Assembly (NCBI RefSeq): GCF_014268935.2
Contig: NZ_JABWRJ020000004.1
Span: forward strand, 310,001-374,000
DNA: 64,000 nt
From: Pseudomonas peradeniyensis
GTDB taxonomy: Bacteria; Pseudomonadota; Gammaproteobacteria; Pseudomonadales; Pseudomonadaceae
Direction: 5' to 3'
A program made the translations under genes and the position numbers. Of the stretch, positions 25,201-33,397 are shown one piece after another. Positions within the stretch are counted from its first letter, which is position 1; every line of letters begins with the position of its first letter. The notes under the pieces are model-generated. The model was not told the origin of the DNA. It did not search any database and saw nothing but the letters and a program-made list of their open reading frames with translations.

Positions 25201-26690
25201 TCCAGCCGCGCCGAGACCAAGCGGTCCACTTTGCTCCAGCCGCGGCGAGCCACGGTGACGGTTGCCGCAGTCGCAGCCAGCGTCACCACGCCCTTGCCAA
25301 CGTTCAGCCAGTGTTCGAGCGCGGCATCACGCTCGTCGTCGCGCCAGTCGTCAATGGCTTGAAAGGACTCGCGCAACAACTCGTAGACCATCAGCGCCGC
25401 CAGCGCCGAGCCAAGCAATGGCACGAACAGTCCGGCCACGGTCAGCAACATCCAGCCTTCGGCCCGCAGACGCCTGTCGTGCTCGGCCTGCACCTGACGG
25501 TCCAGCTGCGCCACGGGTGGGGCGATCATTGCAGCATCGTCCTTTATCTGTGCAATCCACGCCTGCGCCAGATGCTCGAACAGCGGCAGCGGATAGCCTG
25601 TGGTCTGCTCATCGAGATCGCGGGTCGCCCAGTCCGCCACGTCGTCCAAGCGCTCGCTGAGCGCCTTAAACACCTGGTGGCTGTCGCGACGGCGCACGAA
25701 ACGGCTGAAGAACCGACGGTAGTCATCCTTGCGCAGCCGCTGGCCAAGCACGTGGCGCGCGTAATCCTCCAGGTCGTCACTGGCACTCCAGGCGCCCTGC
25801 GGATCACCACGCACGTACACCAGCACTCGCTTGCTGGTATTGAAGATCCACCCTTCATCAATGACATCGAGCACAACGACGCGCTGCACCGGGCAACCGA
25901 AGATTTTCAGTTGCCTGACATGAACCGGAGCACCATCGAGCCTGCCGATCTGGTCATCACGACACAGCCCGATCACCAGTTGCAGCTCGGCATCGCTCAG
26001 TACGCCCTGCGCCTTGGCCTGCAAGGCATCGGCAAGCATGCTGCTGCGCAGGAGCTGGGCCAGCCGCATCTTGACACTCTGGTCATCGCTACCGTCGAGG
26101 AGTACCGAGTCCAGGTGTTGCTGGTACTGCTGCCCCAGGTCCAGCGTTCGACACACCGAAGCGAAGGACAACGCAGATAGGCCGGCCTGTCGCTCGCCCT
26201 TGCCGTTGACCACGGCATTGCGCCGTGGCTGCCGGAGGCATTCCTGCTCGGTGAAATTACGCAATGCTGCCTCGAGCAACGGTACGTCGTAGTAGTCGCT
26301 GTCCAGAGCAGGCACACGCCCGGACCAATAGCTGACGGTGGGCGACTCGTAGACATACCAACGGCGAAAGTACAGGTTCCCGAGATCCGAAGAGCTTTGG
26401 GTACCAGGACGCCGCAGCAGCGCCTGGAGCGCATGCTGCAGCGTATCGAGCGTCTGCTCCAGCAATGGCCTGGCGAAGTCGTCGATGTTGCTGATCCGGG
26501 CAAACACCGCTGATAGCTTCTGCTCGCAGTTCAAGAGCTTGCGCAAGGCATCACCGAGCAGCATGAACTCGGCCTCGCTCAACCGCGTGACCCACTCGGG
26601 CAGGCGCTTGACGATCAGTTGGTCCTGGTAGGCCTGGGCCACCGCAAGGGTATCGACTGCAACCGATGGCTGCTGGTTACTGCTCTGCAT
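22212..26690 (-). CDS. NEL-type E3 ubiquitin ligase effector with dermonecrotic-toxin-like and LRR domains (copy 2)
   Basis: A 1492-residue paralogue of the adjacent copy with the same order of parts and only short indels. The toxin-like region includes VVVLDVIDEGW and TSKRVLVYVRGDPQG; hydrophobic segments lie near 412-480; leucine-rich repeats at about 1038-1175 (LRSLEISHCRLTRLP, LEVLDLSGNQIALD). The NEL domain follows, with catalytic Cys1297 in TDCQDNATIRFTDLE (copy 1 has CED). The start at 26690 is chosen for GGAGG 5 bases upstream, over an in-frame start 39 bases earlier. A 93-base gap containing a possible promoter separates it from copy 1. The two proteins are clearly diverged, so the duplication is not recent. 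Confidence 0.9.
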   Translation of the reverse strand: MQSSNQQPSVAVDTLAVAQAYQDQLIVKRLPEWVTRLSEAEFMLLGDALRKLLNCEQKLSAVFARISNIDDFARPLLEQTLDTLQHALQALLRRPGTQSSSDLGNLYFRRWYVYESPTVSYWSGRVPALDSDYYDVPLLEAALRNFTEQECLRQPRRNAVVNGKGERQAGLSALSFASVCRTLDLGQQYQQHLDSVLLDGSDDQSVKMRLAQLLRSSMLADALQAKAQGVLSDAELQLVIGLCRDDQIGRLDGAPVHVRQLKIFGCPVQRVVVLDVIDEGWIFNTSKRVLVYVRGDPQGAWSASDDLEDYARHVLGQRLRKDDYRRFFSRFVRRRDSHQVFKALSERLDDVADWATRDLDEQTTGYPLPLFEHLAQAWIAQIKDDAAMIAPPVAQLDRQVQAEHDRRLRAEGWMLLTVAGLFVPLLGSALAALMVYELLRESFQAIDDWRDDERDAALEHWLNVGKGVVTLAATAATVTVARRGWSKVDRLVSARLDDGSEKLWNGDLQPYRDEGPPSDAVIDEQGIHRHRTNCWIEMQGHWYQVDQDRADERWRLLSYRGHRPQLRHNGAGAWRLWHEQPAEWSGSHMMMRRLGRPFSALDEQQVKHVMAIHDLNEDHLRAWHVYGRRPDAAVTDTASRLLLSSRIGDLVQQLRSGAAIADSALLQRARSLPDAAGQDGQPLADVVWAQRRVLLRQLYDSDFPDTEASSILRGSFTSLHRLAADEVWRTASADDQTALLQTRRVPLSMAQAARTQVMGIRLTRVYEALAIDTPQTLDLGRVVLHLLARLPGAATRPGWRLFDGDADQPLLTTAGRGTPFDLIHRHGAFSCRTAAVELRSGELFDTLAQACGAEQWSTLGLDEPHAPALRARLAADAGSLRSMITTWLGGDQSGGTFLVPLQLGDGRIGYPLSGGRFWATMGRRPPRALQARLRDLYPAFSDEQIGRWLESGDAQARLEALEQQYRALSNHLDQWVRGAFPTFELMARRAFRKGLIDCWRWLVPELEGGLEEPQRYMLFQVRSRLQHLPSIPPSVSFPHISILGLHAMRLETVPDDFLRAFPNLRSLEISHCRLTRLPLPETLTGQLEVLDLSGNQIALDEGQALVLASCQSLVYLNLSFNPLGRSFSVFGMPRLNALHLQASQLDTFPYGIMDSPELHTLDLRDNALYELPEDFHQSELWRVGRVNLRGNLFAASPETLSRWHWLEASRVPYRLRWLDVVPTDRRDDMSALWTQLETEQGSADLFNTLAALTSAGNFKSAPLARNFAIRLLDMFEFMARDPVLKRELFDNAAVTDCQDNATIRFTDLELRVMVWRARHSELARHPERALLHLGGQLWRMNVLDQVAAEHALRAGASSESIEFALAYRIALRSKLDLPIQQDDMLYFGIPNLKPWDLHKATHAVMAAQSADSLAQYLARQPFWQDYLRANHANRLKVPSRMHEELQRLMDLGDREQEIARLHIDNQQREHEVMLQLTREAMGRARTVSLDAP

Positions 26691-26741
26691 GCTGACCTCC
26701 GTAGTGCGTGGAGGCCCGAGGCTAGGCAAAGCGAGGCGATA

Positions 26742-26765
26742 GCAATGATTAGATAGCTACCACCC
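26742..26765 (-). promoter_or_regulatory. conserved upstream motif of NEL gene copy 2
   Basis: GGGTGGTAGCTATCTAATC on the gene strand, beginning 75 bases before the start at 26690, matching the element before copy 1 in sequence and distance. Confidence 0.35.
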
Positions 26766-26767
26766 GC

Positions 26768-29128
26768 TCAGAACAGCAGCAGTTGTCGATCAGTCAGACG
26801 GGTGAAATCATCGTTGACGAACGGCAGGATGGCGTCGGCCACCGGCTGCAACTGGCGGCTCAGGTAATGCTGGTAGTCGATCGGTGCCTGCAGATCTTCC
26901 AGCGGTTGCGGGCCGGCGGTGGTGATCAGGTAGCTGATCCAGCCGCCGCGCTGGTACTGCAAGGGCCGACCGAGACGGCTGTTGTACTCGTCCGCCAGCC
27001 TTGCCGCACGCACATGCGGCGGGATGTTACGCTGGTAGTCGGCCAACGGCCTGCGCAGGCGCTTGCGGTAGATCAGCAGTTCATCCTGTTCACCGGCGAG
27101 GGTGCGTTCGACGTAGCCGCGCACATAGTCGCGGTAAGGCTGGCCCCGGAACACACGGCCATAGAGTTCCTGCTGGAACTGGCGGGCCAGCGGCGACCAG
27201 TCGGTGCGCACCGATTCCAGGCCCTTGTAGACCATCTCCTCGCTGCCGTCGGCACGGCGCACCAGGCCGGCATAGCGTTTCTTGCTGCCCTCGTCGGTAC
27301 CACGGATGGTCGGCATGAGAAAACGCCGGTAGTGGGTTTCGTACTGCAACTCCAGGGCACTCTCCAGGCCGAGGGTATCGGCCAGGTGCTGCTGCCACCA
27401 TTGGTTGACCTCGGCCACCAACCCGCGGCCGATGCGCGCGGCGGCGTCCTCGTCGTGGGCGCCCTTGAGCCAGACGAAGGTGGAGTCGGTGTCGCCGTAG
27501 ATCACATCAAAGCCCCGTGCCTCGATCAGCGCCCGGGTCTGGCGCATGATCTGGTGTCCGCGCATGGTGATCGAAGAAGCCAGGCGCGGGTCGAAGAAAC
27601 GGCAGCCACTGGAGCCGAGCACGCCGTAGAAGGCGTTCATGATGATCTTCAGTGCCTGCGAAAGCGCCGCGTTGCCCGCGCGCTTGGCCGCCTCGCGCCC
27701 CTGCCAGACGCGCTCGACGATGGCCGGCAGACAATGCTGGCTGCGCGAGAAACGGCCACCGCGAAAACCCTCCACCGAGTGCGCGTCGTCCGGCTGGCGC
27801 AGGCCTTCGACCAGGCCCACCGGGTCGATGAGGAAGGTGCGGATGATCGAGGGGTACAGGCTCTTGTAGTCGAGCACCAGCACCGAGTCGTACAGTCCGG
27901 GCCGCGAGTCCATGACGAAACCGCCCGGGCTGGCCTCGCCCTCGCCGCCGACGAGGTTCGGCGCGACATAGCCCAGGCGGTGCATGTGCGGGATGTACAG
28001 GTGGCAGAACGCGGCCACCGACCCGCCGCTGCGATCCACCGCCAGGCCGGTGACCGAGGCCCGTTCGAGGAGGAACTCGAGCAAGCGGGTATGGGCGAAG
28101 ATCCGCGTCACCAGCTCGCAGTCCTTGAGGTTGTAGCGGGCCAGGGCCGGCTTGTCCTCGGCGAAGCGGCGGTTGATCTCGTCCATGCGCTGGTACGGCG
28201 TGTCGATGGCCTTGCCCTCGCCCAGCAACTGCTGCGCGACGCTCTCCAGGCTGAACGAGGGAAAGCTCCAGGTCGCCGAGCGCAAGGCCTCGATGCCGTC
28301 GATCAGCAACCGGCCCGGGGCCTCGGCAAAGAAGTGGCTGCGGCTGCCGTGCTCGCGCAGGTGCATCGGCGCGCCGTCACGGCCCAGGCACAGCGGCACG
28401 TTCAGGCGCTGGGCATGCTCGTGCAGCAGGCGCAGGTCGAACTGCACCAGGTTCCAGCCGATGATCGCGTCGGGGTCGTGGCGGGCCAGCCACTGGTTGA
28501 GGCAGACGATCAGCTCGGCGCGGTCGGCGCAGTAGTGCAGGTCGAAGTCCAGCTCGCCGGCCTCGCCGTTGGCCGGGCCGAGCATGTAGACCTGGCGCTG
28601 GCCGCAGCCTTCCAGGGCGATGCTGTACAGCTCGCCGCGTTCGCTGGTCTCGATGTCAAGCGACACCAGGCGCAACGGCGGGCGGTAGTCCGGGTCGGGC
28701 TTGAGCTGGGCATCGTGCAGGACGCCCTGGCTGTCGGGGCGGCCATCGAAACGCACCGGGGCGGTGATGAAGCGCTCCATCAGGTAGCGTTCCGGCGGGC
28801 GGATGTCGGCTTCGAACACCTCGACACCGGCGGCGCGCAGGCGCTTTTCCAGGGCGATCAGCTGGCGGTGCTGGCGGCAGTACAGGCCCATCACCGGGCG
28901 CAGGTCGAAGTCGCGCAGTTGCAACGGCTTGAGTTCGACGCCCTGTTCGTCGGCCAGCAGCGCCTGGGCGTGGGCAGCCTGGGCCGCCGCAATGAACGCC
29001 ACCGAGGGCTTTGCGGCCAGGCGCAGGCGCCGTGGGCCCTGGTCGGTGGCCAGCCAGAACTCCACGCAGGTGCCTTCGGGCGTGTCATGCCAGTGGCGGG
29101 TCAGGACGAAGCCTTGTTGCAACGGCAC
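26768..29128 (-). CDS. polB: DNA polymerase II (family B)
   Basis: A 786-residue family B polymerase with 3'-5' exonuclease, used in replication restart and lesion bypass. Exonuclease motifs are LVSLDIET, GWNLVQFDLRLL and YNLKDCELV. Polymerase motifs are DYKSLYPSI (A), KIIMNAFYGVLGSSG (B) and VIYGDTDS (C). The length matches E. coli PolB (783). It starts with GTG, with GAGG about 8 bases upstream. In E. coli the gene is SOS-induced, but I find no CTG-N10-CAG box in the 90 bases before this start. It is monocistronic and followed by the NEL genes on the same strand. Confidence 0.95.
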   Translation of the reverse strand: MPLQQGFVLTRHWHDTPEGTCVEFWLATDQGPRRLRLAAKPSVAFIAAAQAAHAQALLADEQGVELKPLQLRDFDLRPVMGLYCRQHRQLIALEKRLRAAGVEVFEADIRPPERYLMERFITAPVRFDGRPDSQGVLHDAQLKPDPDYRPPLRLVSLDIETSERGELYSIALEGCGQRQVYMLGPANGEAGELDFDLHYCADRAELIVCLNQWLARHDPDAIIGWNLVQFDLRLLHEHAQRLNVPLCLGRDGAPMHLREHGSRSHFFAEAPGRLLIDGIEALRSATWSFPSFSLESVAQQLLGEGKAIDTPYQRMDEINRRFAEDKPALARYNLKDCELVTRIFAHTRLLEFLLERASVTGLAVDRSGGSVAAFCHLYIPHMHRLGYVAPNLVGGEGEASPGGFVMDSRPGLYDSVLVLDYKSLYPSIIRTFLIDPVGLVEGLRQPDDAHSVEGFRGGRFSRSQHCLPAIVERVWQGREAAKRAGNAALSQALKIIMNAFYGVLGSSGCRFFDPRLASSITMRGHQIMRQTRALIEARGFDVIYGDTDSTFVWLKGAHDEDAAARIGRGLVAEVNQWWQQHLADTLGLESALELQYETHYRRFLMPTIRGTDEGSKKRYAGLVRRADGSEEMVYKGLESVRTDWSPLARQFQQELYGRVFRGQPYRDYVRGYVERTLAGEQDELLIYRKRLRRPLADYQRNIPPHVRAARLADEYNSRLGRPLQYQRGGWISYLITTAGPQPLEDLQAPIDYQHYLSRQLQPVADAILPFVNDDFTRLTDRQLLLF

Positions 29129-29215
29129 TGCGGGAACCTCGGATCGCTGCTTTTCTCACATGGGCCGATTGTACCGTTCCTCTTGGCATAAAGGGGTGCT
29201 TCCAGGCCTGGCCCT

Positions 29216-29282
29216 ATCGCGGGGCAAGCCCGCTCCCATGCCCAGCCAGGATTCGAACGTGGGAGCGGGCTTGCCCCGCGAT
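29216..29282. repeat. REP palindrome (GCGGGGC type)
   Basis: ATCGCGGGGCAAGCCCGCTC and the complementary GCGGGCTTGCCCCGCGAT enclose a 20-base spacer. It separates polB and the MFS gene. Confidence 0.88.
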
Positions 29283-29296
29283 TGCGTCCGATCAGG

Positions 29297-30502
29297 CTAG
29301 CGTGCGCCCGCCACGAAGCCGGCCCGCCGCCCGCTGAACACCAGCAGCCACGCCAACGCCAGCAGCCCCAGCACCACCGCGCCAAACGATCCGACCCCGG
29401 CGCCGACCAACAGCAGCCCGCCAACAACCCCGCCCAGGGCGATCGCGCTGTTCCACACCGTCACCAGCATCGACTGCGCCACATCCCCGCCCTCGCCCGC
29501 CGCATCGGCGCAGGCGGTCTGCAACAGCGTCGGCGCACCGCCATAGGTCATCCCCCACAGCGCCACGCTGACATGCACCAGCCAGGCAGTACCCTGCGCC
29601 TGCCCCAAGGCCAGGGTCGCCAGGGCGAACCCGGCCAGGCACAGCAACACCAGCCCGCGCAGGTGACGGTCGACACCCAGGCCCACCAGCACGATGCCGG
29701 CCAGCGAGGCCAGGCCGAAGGTCATCAGCACCTGGCCCACCTCGGCCGCCATGCCCGCCGCCGCCAGCAGCGGCACGATGTAGGTGTAGAGGATGTTGTG
29801 CCCGAGGATCCACGCCAGGATCACCAGCAACACCCGCGCCACGCCCGGCGTGCGCAGCACCGCCAGCGCTGCGGGGCGCTTGCCGGCGGCCTGGCCGGGG
29901 AAATCCGGCACCGCCCGCACCACCCAGACGGTCAGCAGCAACGCCGCCACCGTGACCACCACGAAGGCCGCGCGCCAGCCCAGCCAGGCGCCGAGCCAAG
30001 TGCCGATGGGCAGGCCCAGCGACAGCGCGATGGGTTGGCCCAGCATCGCCACCGCCATGGCCCTGCCCTGTTGGGCCGGCATCACCATGCGCCGTGCATG
30101 GCCGGCGATCAGGCCCCAGGCCAGGCCGGCGGCGGCACCGGTGAGAAAGCGCAGGCACAGGGTGAGGGTATTGTCCGGCGATACTGCGGTCAGCCCGTTG
30201 AACAGGATGAACCCGGCGATCGCCAGCAACAGCGCGCGGCGGCGCCACCAGCCCTGGGTCAGGGTTACCAGTGGAATGGCGGTGAGCAACGAACCCAGGG
30301 CATAGGCCGTGACCCACTGCCCGGCCATGGCCTGGCTGACCTGCATGCCGTCGGCGATCTGGTCGAGCAGGCCGGCCGGCAGGGTTTCGCTGAGGATGGC
30401 GATGAAGCCGGTCAGGGCCAGGGCCAGCAGGCCACTCAGGGGCAGGCGCGCGGCGCTGGCGGGGGATGCGGCGACGCTCGCCGTCGGGGAAGGTGAATGC
30501 AT
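29297..30502 (-). CDS. MFS transporter (drug/sugar efflux type)
   Basis: A 401-residue major facilitator with twelve hydrophobic helices. The loop between helices 2 and 3 carries the MFS-like sequence YALGSLLTAIPLVTLTQGWWRRRALLL, and the N-terminal half has PAGLLDQIADGMQVSQAMAGQWVTAYALGS typical of the AraJ/SotB/YdhP group that exports sugars or drugs. The substrate is not evident. It is divergent from the LysR regulator starting at 30617 (114-base gap), which is its probable regulator. Confidence 0.88.
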   Translation of the reverse strand: MHSPSPTASVAASPASAARLPLSGLLALALTGFIAILSETLPAGLLDQIADGMQVSQAMAGQWVTAYALGSLLTAIPLVTLTQGWWRRRALLLAIAGFILFNGLTAVSPDNTLTLCLRFLTGAAAGLAWGLIAGHARRMVMPAQQGRAMAVAMLGQPIALSLGLPIGTWLGAWLGWRAAFVVVTVAALLLTVWVVRAVPDFPGQAAGKRPAALAVLRTPGVARVLLVILAWILGHNILYTYIVPLLAAAGMAAEVGQVLMTFGLASLAGIVLVGLGVDRHLRGLVLLCLAGFALATLALGQAQGTAWLVHVSVALWGMTYGGAPTLLQTACADAAGEGGDVAQSMLVTVWNSAIALGGVVGGLLLVGAGVGSFGAVVLGLLALAWLLVFSGRRAGFVAGAR

Positions 30503-30616
30503 GGTTGTCTCCGGCTATCGATCAAGGCAGGCATGGTGCGCTGCTGGGGCATTACGGAAAAAGCCGGGTACAATTCCAGTCAGCCAGGACATCAATGTCC
30601 GCAATCGGAGCGCAAC

Positions 30617-31528
30617 ATGGACAGCCTCAGCGGCTTCATGGTCTTCAACCGGGTCGCCGAGACCCGCAGTTTCGTCGCCGCCGGCCAGTCGCTGGGGATC
30701 AGCGCCTCCGCCGTGGGCAAGCGCGTGGCGCGGCTGGAGGAACGCCTGGGCGTGCGCCTGTTCCACCGCAGCACGCGCAGCATCACCCTGACCGCCGAGG
30801 GCACGCTGTTCCTCGAACGCAGCCGGCGCATCCTCGCCGAAATCGAAGCCACCGAGCAGGAACTGTCCCAGGCCAGCGGCGCGCCTCGCGGCCGTCTGCG
30901 GGTGAGCCTGCCACAGGTGACCGGGCTGGTGATGCCGGCGCTGGCCGAGTTCATGGCGCGCTACCCCGAGATCGAACTGGACCTGGACTTCAGTGACCGC
31001 ATGGTGGACATCGTCGGCGAAGGTTTCGACGTGGTGATGCGCGGTGGCCAGCCGCTGGACTCGCGGCTCAACGCCAAGTTCCTCGGGCACTTCCAGCATC
31101 ACCTGGTGGCGTCCCCCGAATACCTGCGCAAGCGCGGCACGCCGCAGCATCCCCGCGAACTGGCCGGGCACAGCTGCCTGCACTACCGTTTCCCCAGCAG
31201 CGGCAAGCTTGAAACCTGGCCGCTGCGCCGGGAGCACCCCGAGCAGGACTACGCGATTCCCATCTCGATGGTCTGCAACCACGTCGAGACGCGCATCTGC
31301 TTCGCCCTCAACCACCGCGGCATCACCTGCCTGCCGGACTTCAGCGTGCGCAAGGAACTGGCGGCAGGCAGCCTGGTGAGCGTGCTCGACAGCTTCATGG
31401 AGCGGCGCGGCAGCTTCTACCTGCTGTGGCCATCGGGTCGGCAGATGCCACCCAAGCTGCGAGTGTTCATCGACTTCATGCTCGAACGCGTGCTGCCCGC
31501 CACCGACCTCAGCCGTACAGGTAGCTGA
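30617..31528 (+). CDS. LysR family transcriptional regulator
   Basis: A 303-residue LysR regulator. The start MDSLSGFMVFNRVAETRSF is preceded by GGAG; the helix-turn-helix is at residues 18-37 (SFVAAGQSLGISASAVGKRV). The effector domain has the CrgA/PecT-like sequences RGRLRVSLPQVTGL and GFDVVMRGGQPLDSRL. Divergence from the MFS transporter suggests it controls that exporter. Its last 20 bases overlap the convergent LysR gene, including both stop codons. Confidence 0.92.
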   Translation: MDSLSGFMVFNRVAETRSFVAAGQSLGISASAVGKRVARLEERLGVRLFHRSTRSITLTAEGTLFLERSRRILAEIEATEQELSQASGAPRGRLRVSLPQVTGLVMPALAEFMARYPEIELDLDFSDRMVDIVGEGFDVVMRGGQPLDSRLNAKFLGHFQHHLVASPEYLRKRGTPQHPRELAGHSCLHYRFPSSGKLETWPLRREHPEQDYAIPISMVCNHVETRICFALNHRGITCLPDFSVRKELAAGSLVSVLDSFMERRGSFYLLWPSGRQMPPKLRVFIDFMLERVLPATDLSRTGS

Positions 31529-32429
31529 TGTCCTTGTGCGACAACACCGGCACCTGCGCCACCAGGTAGTCGCGCAGCTTGTGCATCTGGTGGGCCTTGG
31601 GGCTGGCCTTGAGCCAGGTCATGTAGTAGCCGTCGCCGGTGGCCACCGCGTGGGGGAACGGCGTGACCAGGTTGCCCGCGGCCAGGTCGGCACTGGCCAG
31701 CACCAGGTCGACCACCGAGATACCCAGGCCCTGCTGGGCGGCCGAGATGCCCTGGTCGAGGGTATCGAACACCTGGCCCTGGTCGATGCTGATGTCCAGC
31801 GCGTCCATGCGCGCCAGCCAACGCCGCCAGTCACGGCGGTCCGGCGAGGGGTGGAGGAACTCGCAGCCGGAGAGCACCGACAGCTCCGGCCGGGCCTGCT
31901 CGAGGTAGCTCGGGTGACACACCGGGATCAGCCATTCATCGAACAGCTTCAGGCTCTCCACGTCTGCCGGGAAGCGCCCGTTGCCGAGCAGGATGGCGCA
32001 GTCATAGGGTTCGGAATAGAAGTCCACCGCGTCGATGTCCATCCACACGCTGGACAGTTGCACCGAGCAGCTGTTGTCGACCCGCTTGAAGCCGTCCAGG
32101 GCCCTGAGCAGCCAGCGCACGGTGAGCGTGGACGGCGCCTTGAGGCGCACGCCATAGCGGTCCTGGCGCAACAGCGCGCAGGCGTTCTCGATGATCTTGA
32201 AGCCGACCTTGAGTTCCTGGGCCAGCAGCCGGCCGTGCTCGGTCAGGCGCAGCTTGGGGCCGCGGCGCTCGAACAGATCGCAGCCGAACAGGGCTTCGAG
32301 GGTCTTGATGTGGTGGCTGACCGCGCCCTGGGTCAGGGCCAGTTCCTGGGCCGCGCGGGTAAAGGAGCCGTAGCGCGAGGCCACTTCGAAGGCGCGCAGG
32401 GCGTGCAAGGCTTGAATCCGTTCCGACAT
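31509..32429 (-). CDS. LysR family transcriptional regulator (GcvA-like)
   Basis: A 306-residue regulator of the GcvA/AmpR branch. The N-terminus LHALRAFEVASRYGSFTRAAQELALTQGAVSHHIKTLE is the canonical helix-turn-helix of that branch; ERRGPKLRLTEHGR follows. The effector domain has PSTLTVRWLLRALDGF and GLGISVVDLVLA. It is divergent from the YqcI/YcgG operon at 32619 with a 189-base AT-rich spacer, so that operon is its probable target. Confidence 0.92.
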   Translation of the reverse strand: MSERIQALHALRAFEVASRYGSFTRAAQELALTQGAVSHHIKTLEALFGCDLFERRGPKLRLTEHGRLLAQELKVGFKIIENACALLRQDRYGVRLKAPSTLTVRWLLRALDGFKRVDNSCSVQLSSVWMDIDAVDFYSEPYDCAILLGNGRFPADVESLKLFDEWLIPVCHPSYLEQARPELSVLSGCEFLHPSPDRRDWRRWLARMDALDISIDQGQVFDTLDQGISAAQQGLGISVVDLVLASADLAAGNLVTPFPHAVATGDGYYMTWLKASPKAHQMHKLRDYLVAQVPVLSHKDISYLYG

Positions 32430-32618
32430 GGCGCCTTCCAGAGCATGAGTGAAGCTAATAGTAGGTCATAGATCCAGGCGTTTTACAACGCGGGAACCAT
32501 CTCGGAAAATGCCGGTAAATAACAATTAAATATAGCAAACCGGCTGAGATGTAACGAAAACGATCTATTGAACGAGAAGTCCTACTAAACACTGCATACG
32601 GATATGCCTGGGGAAATC

Positions 32619-33395
32619 ATGTTTACGGGTTATGGAAACTGCTACCGCCTGGATGCGCTGGAGCTCGCCGATGAACATGTCCAGAACCGCCACCACTGGA
32701 CGCACAAGACCATAGAACACTTCAAGGAAACCCTCGCCAACCCCGACTTCCCGTGCCTGTTCGGGCGCAAGGCGGTCAATGCGCGCACCTGCCATATCGT
32801 CTTCGCCCGTGCCGATCGGCTGGCCGACGATATCGCCCGGGGCCTGGGCGACTACATCCGCACCATCGAACCGATTCCGCTCAAGCAGCGCATCGGCAAC
32901 CCGCTGATGGTGTTCCTCGAAACGGCGCCCGACACAACGCTGCAGGCGCAGCAGGCACTGGCGTGGGATGTGCTGAACCAGGTCCATGCACGCGACCCGC
33001 AGCCCTGGCCCGAAGAGGTACCGCAGGACCCGCACGACACGCGCTGGTCGTTCTGCTTCGCCGGCATGCCGCTGTTCATCAACATGAGCTTCCCCGCCCA
33101 CCGCTTGATGAAAAGCCGCAACCTGGGCCGGCACATCGCCTTCGTCATCAACCCGCGGGAAAGCTTCGACGAGGTCGCCAGCGCCAGCACCGAAAGCGGC
33201 CAGCGCATCCGTGCACGCATCCGCGATCGGGTGCGCCACTACAACAACGGCGTCATGCCCGACACCCTGGGCTTCTTCGGCCAGGACGACAACTTCGAAT
33301 GGAAGCAGTACCAACTGCAGGAGCCCGGTTCGCCGAGCCCGGCGCGCTGCCCGTTCCATGCCCACGCAACCGCTGCAACCCTCACCGAGAACTGA
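32619..33395 (+). CDS. YqcI/YcgG family protein (heme-dependent N-oxygenase family)
   Basis: A 258-residue protein of the YqcI/YcgG family (Pfam PF08892). Hallmarks are NPDFPCLFGRKAVNARTCHI near residue 45, WSFCFAGMPLFINMSFPAHRL in the middle, and DTLGFFGQDDNFEWKQYQL near the C-terminus. Characterised members, such as those in D-cycloserine and guanitoxin biosynthesis, are heme-dependent N-hydroxylases of L-arginine or related guanidines. A similar reaction here is inference. The start at 32619 is preferred for GGGGA 7 bases upstream; 32604 is possible. The LysE exporter begins 2 bases after its stop and the SGNH-like gene follows, giving a three-gene operon divergent from a LysR regulator. 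Confidence 0.85.
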   Translation: MFTGYGNCYRLDALELADEHVQNRHHWTHKTIEHFKETLANPDFPCLFGRKAVNARTCHIVFARADRLADDIARGLGDYIRTIEPIPLKQRIGNPLMVFLETAPDTTLQAQQALAWDVLNQVHARDPQPWPEEVPQDPHDTRWSFCFAGMPLFINMSFPAHRLMKSRNLGRHIAFVINPRESFDEVASASTESGQRIRARIRDRVRHYNNGVMPDTLGFFGQDDNFEWKQYQLQEPGSPSPARCPFHAHATAATLTEN

Positions 33396-33397
33396 TC

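Noticed and set aside
26783..29191. An 802-codon plus-strand open frame
   Set aside because: Antisense to DNA polymerase II, which has all polymerase and exonuclease motifs; the antisense product has no recognisable features.
29129..29215. An SOS box for DNA polymerase II
   Set aside because: polB is SOS-induced in E. coli, so the region before the GTG start was checked; no CTG-N10-CAG pattern was found.
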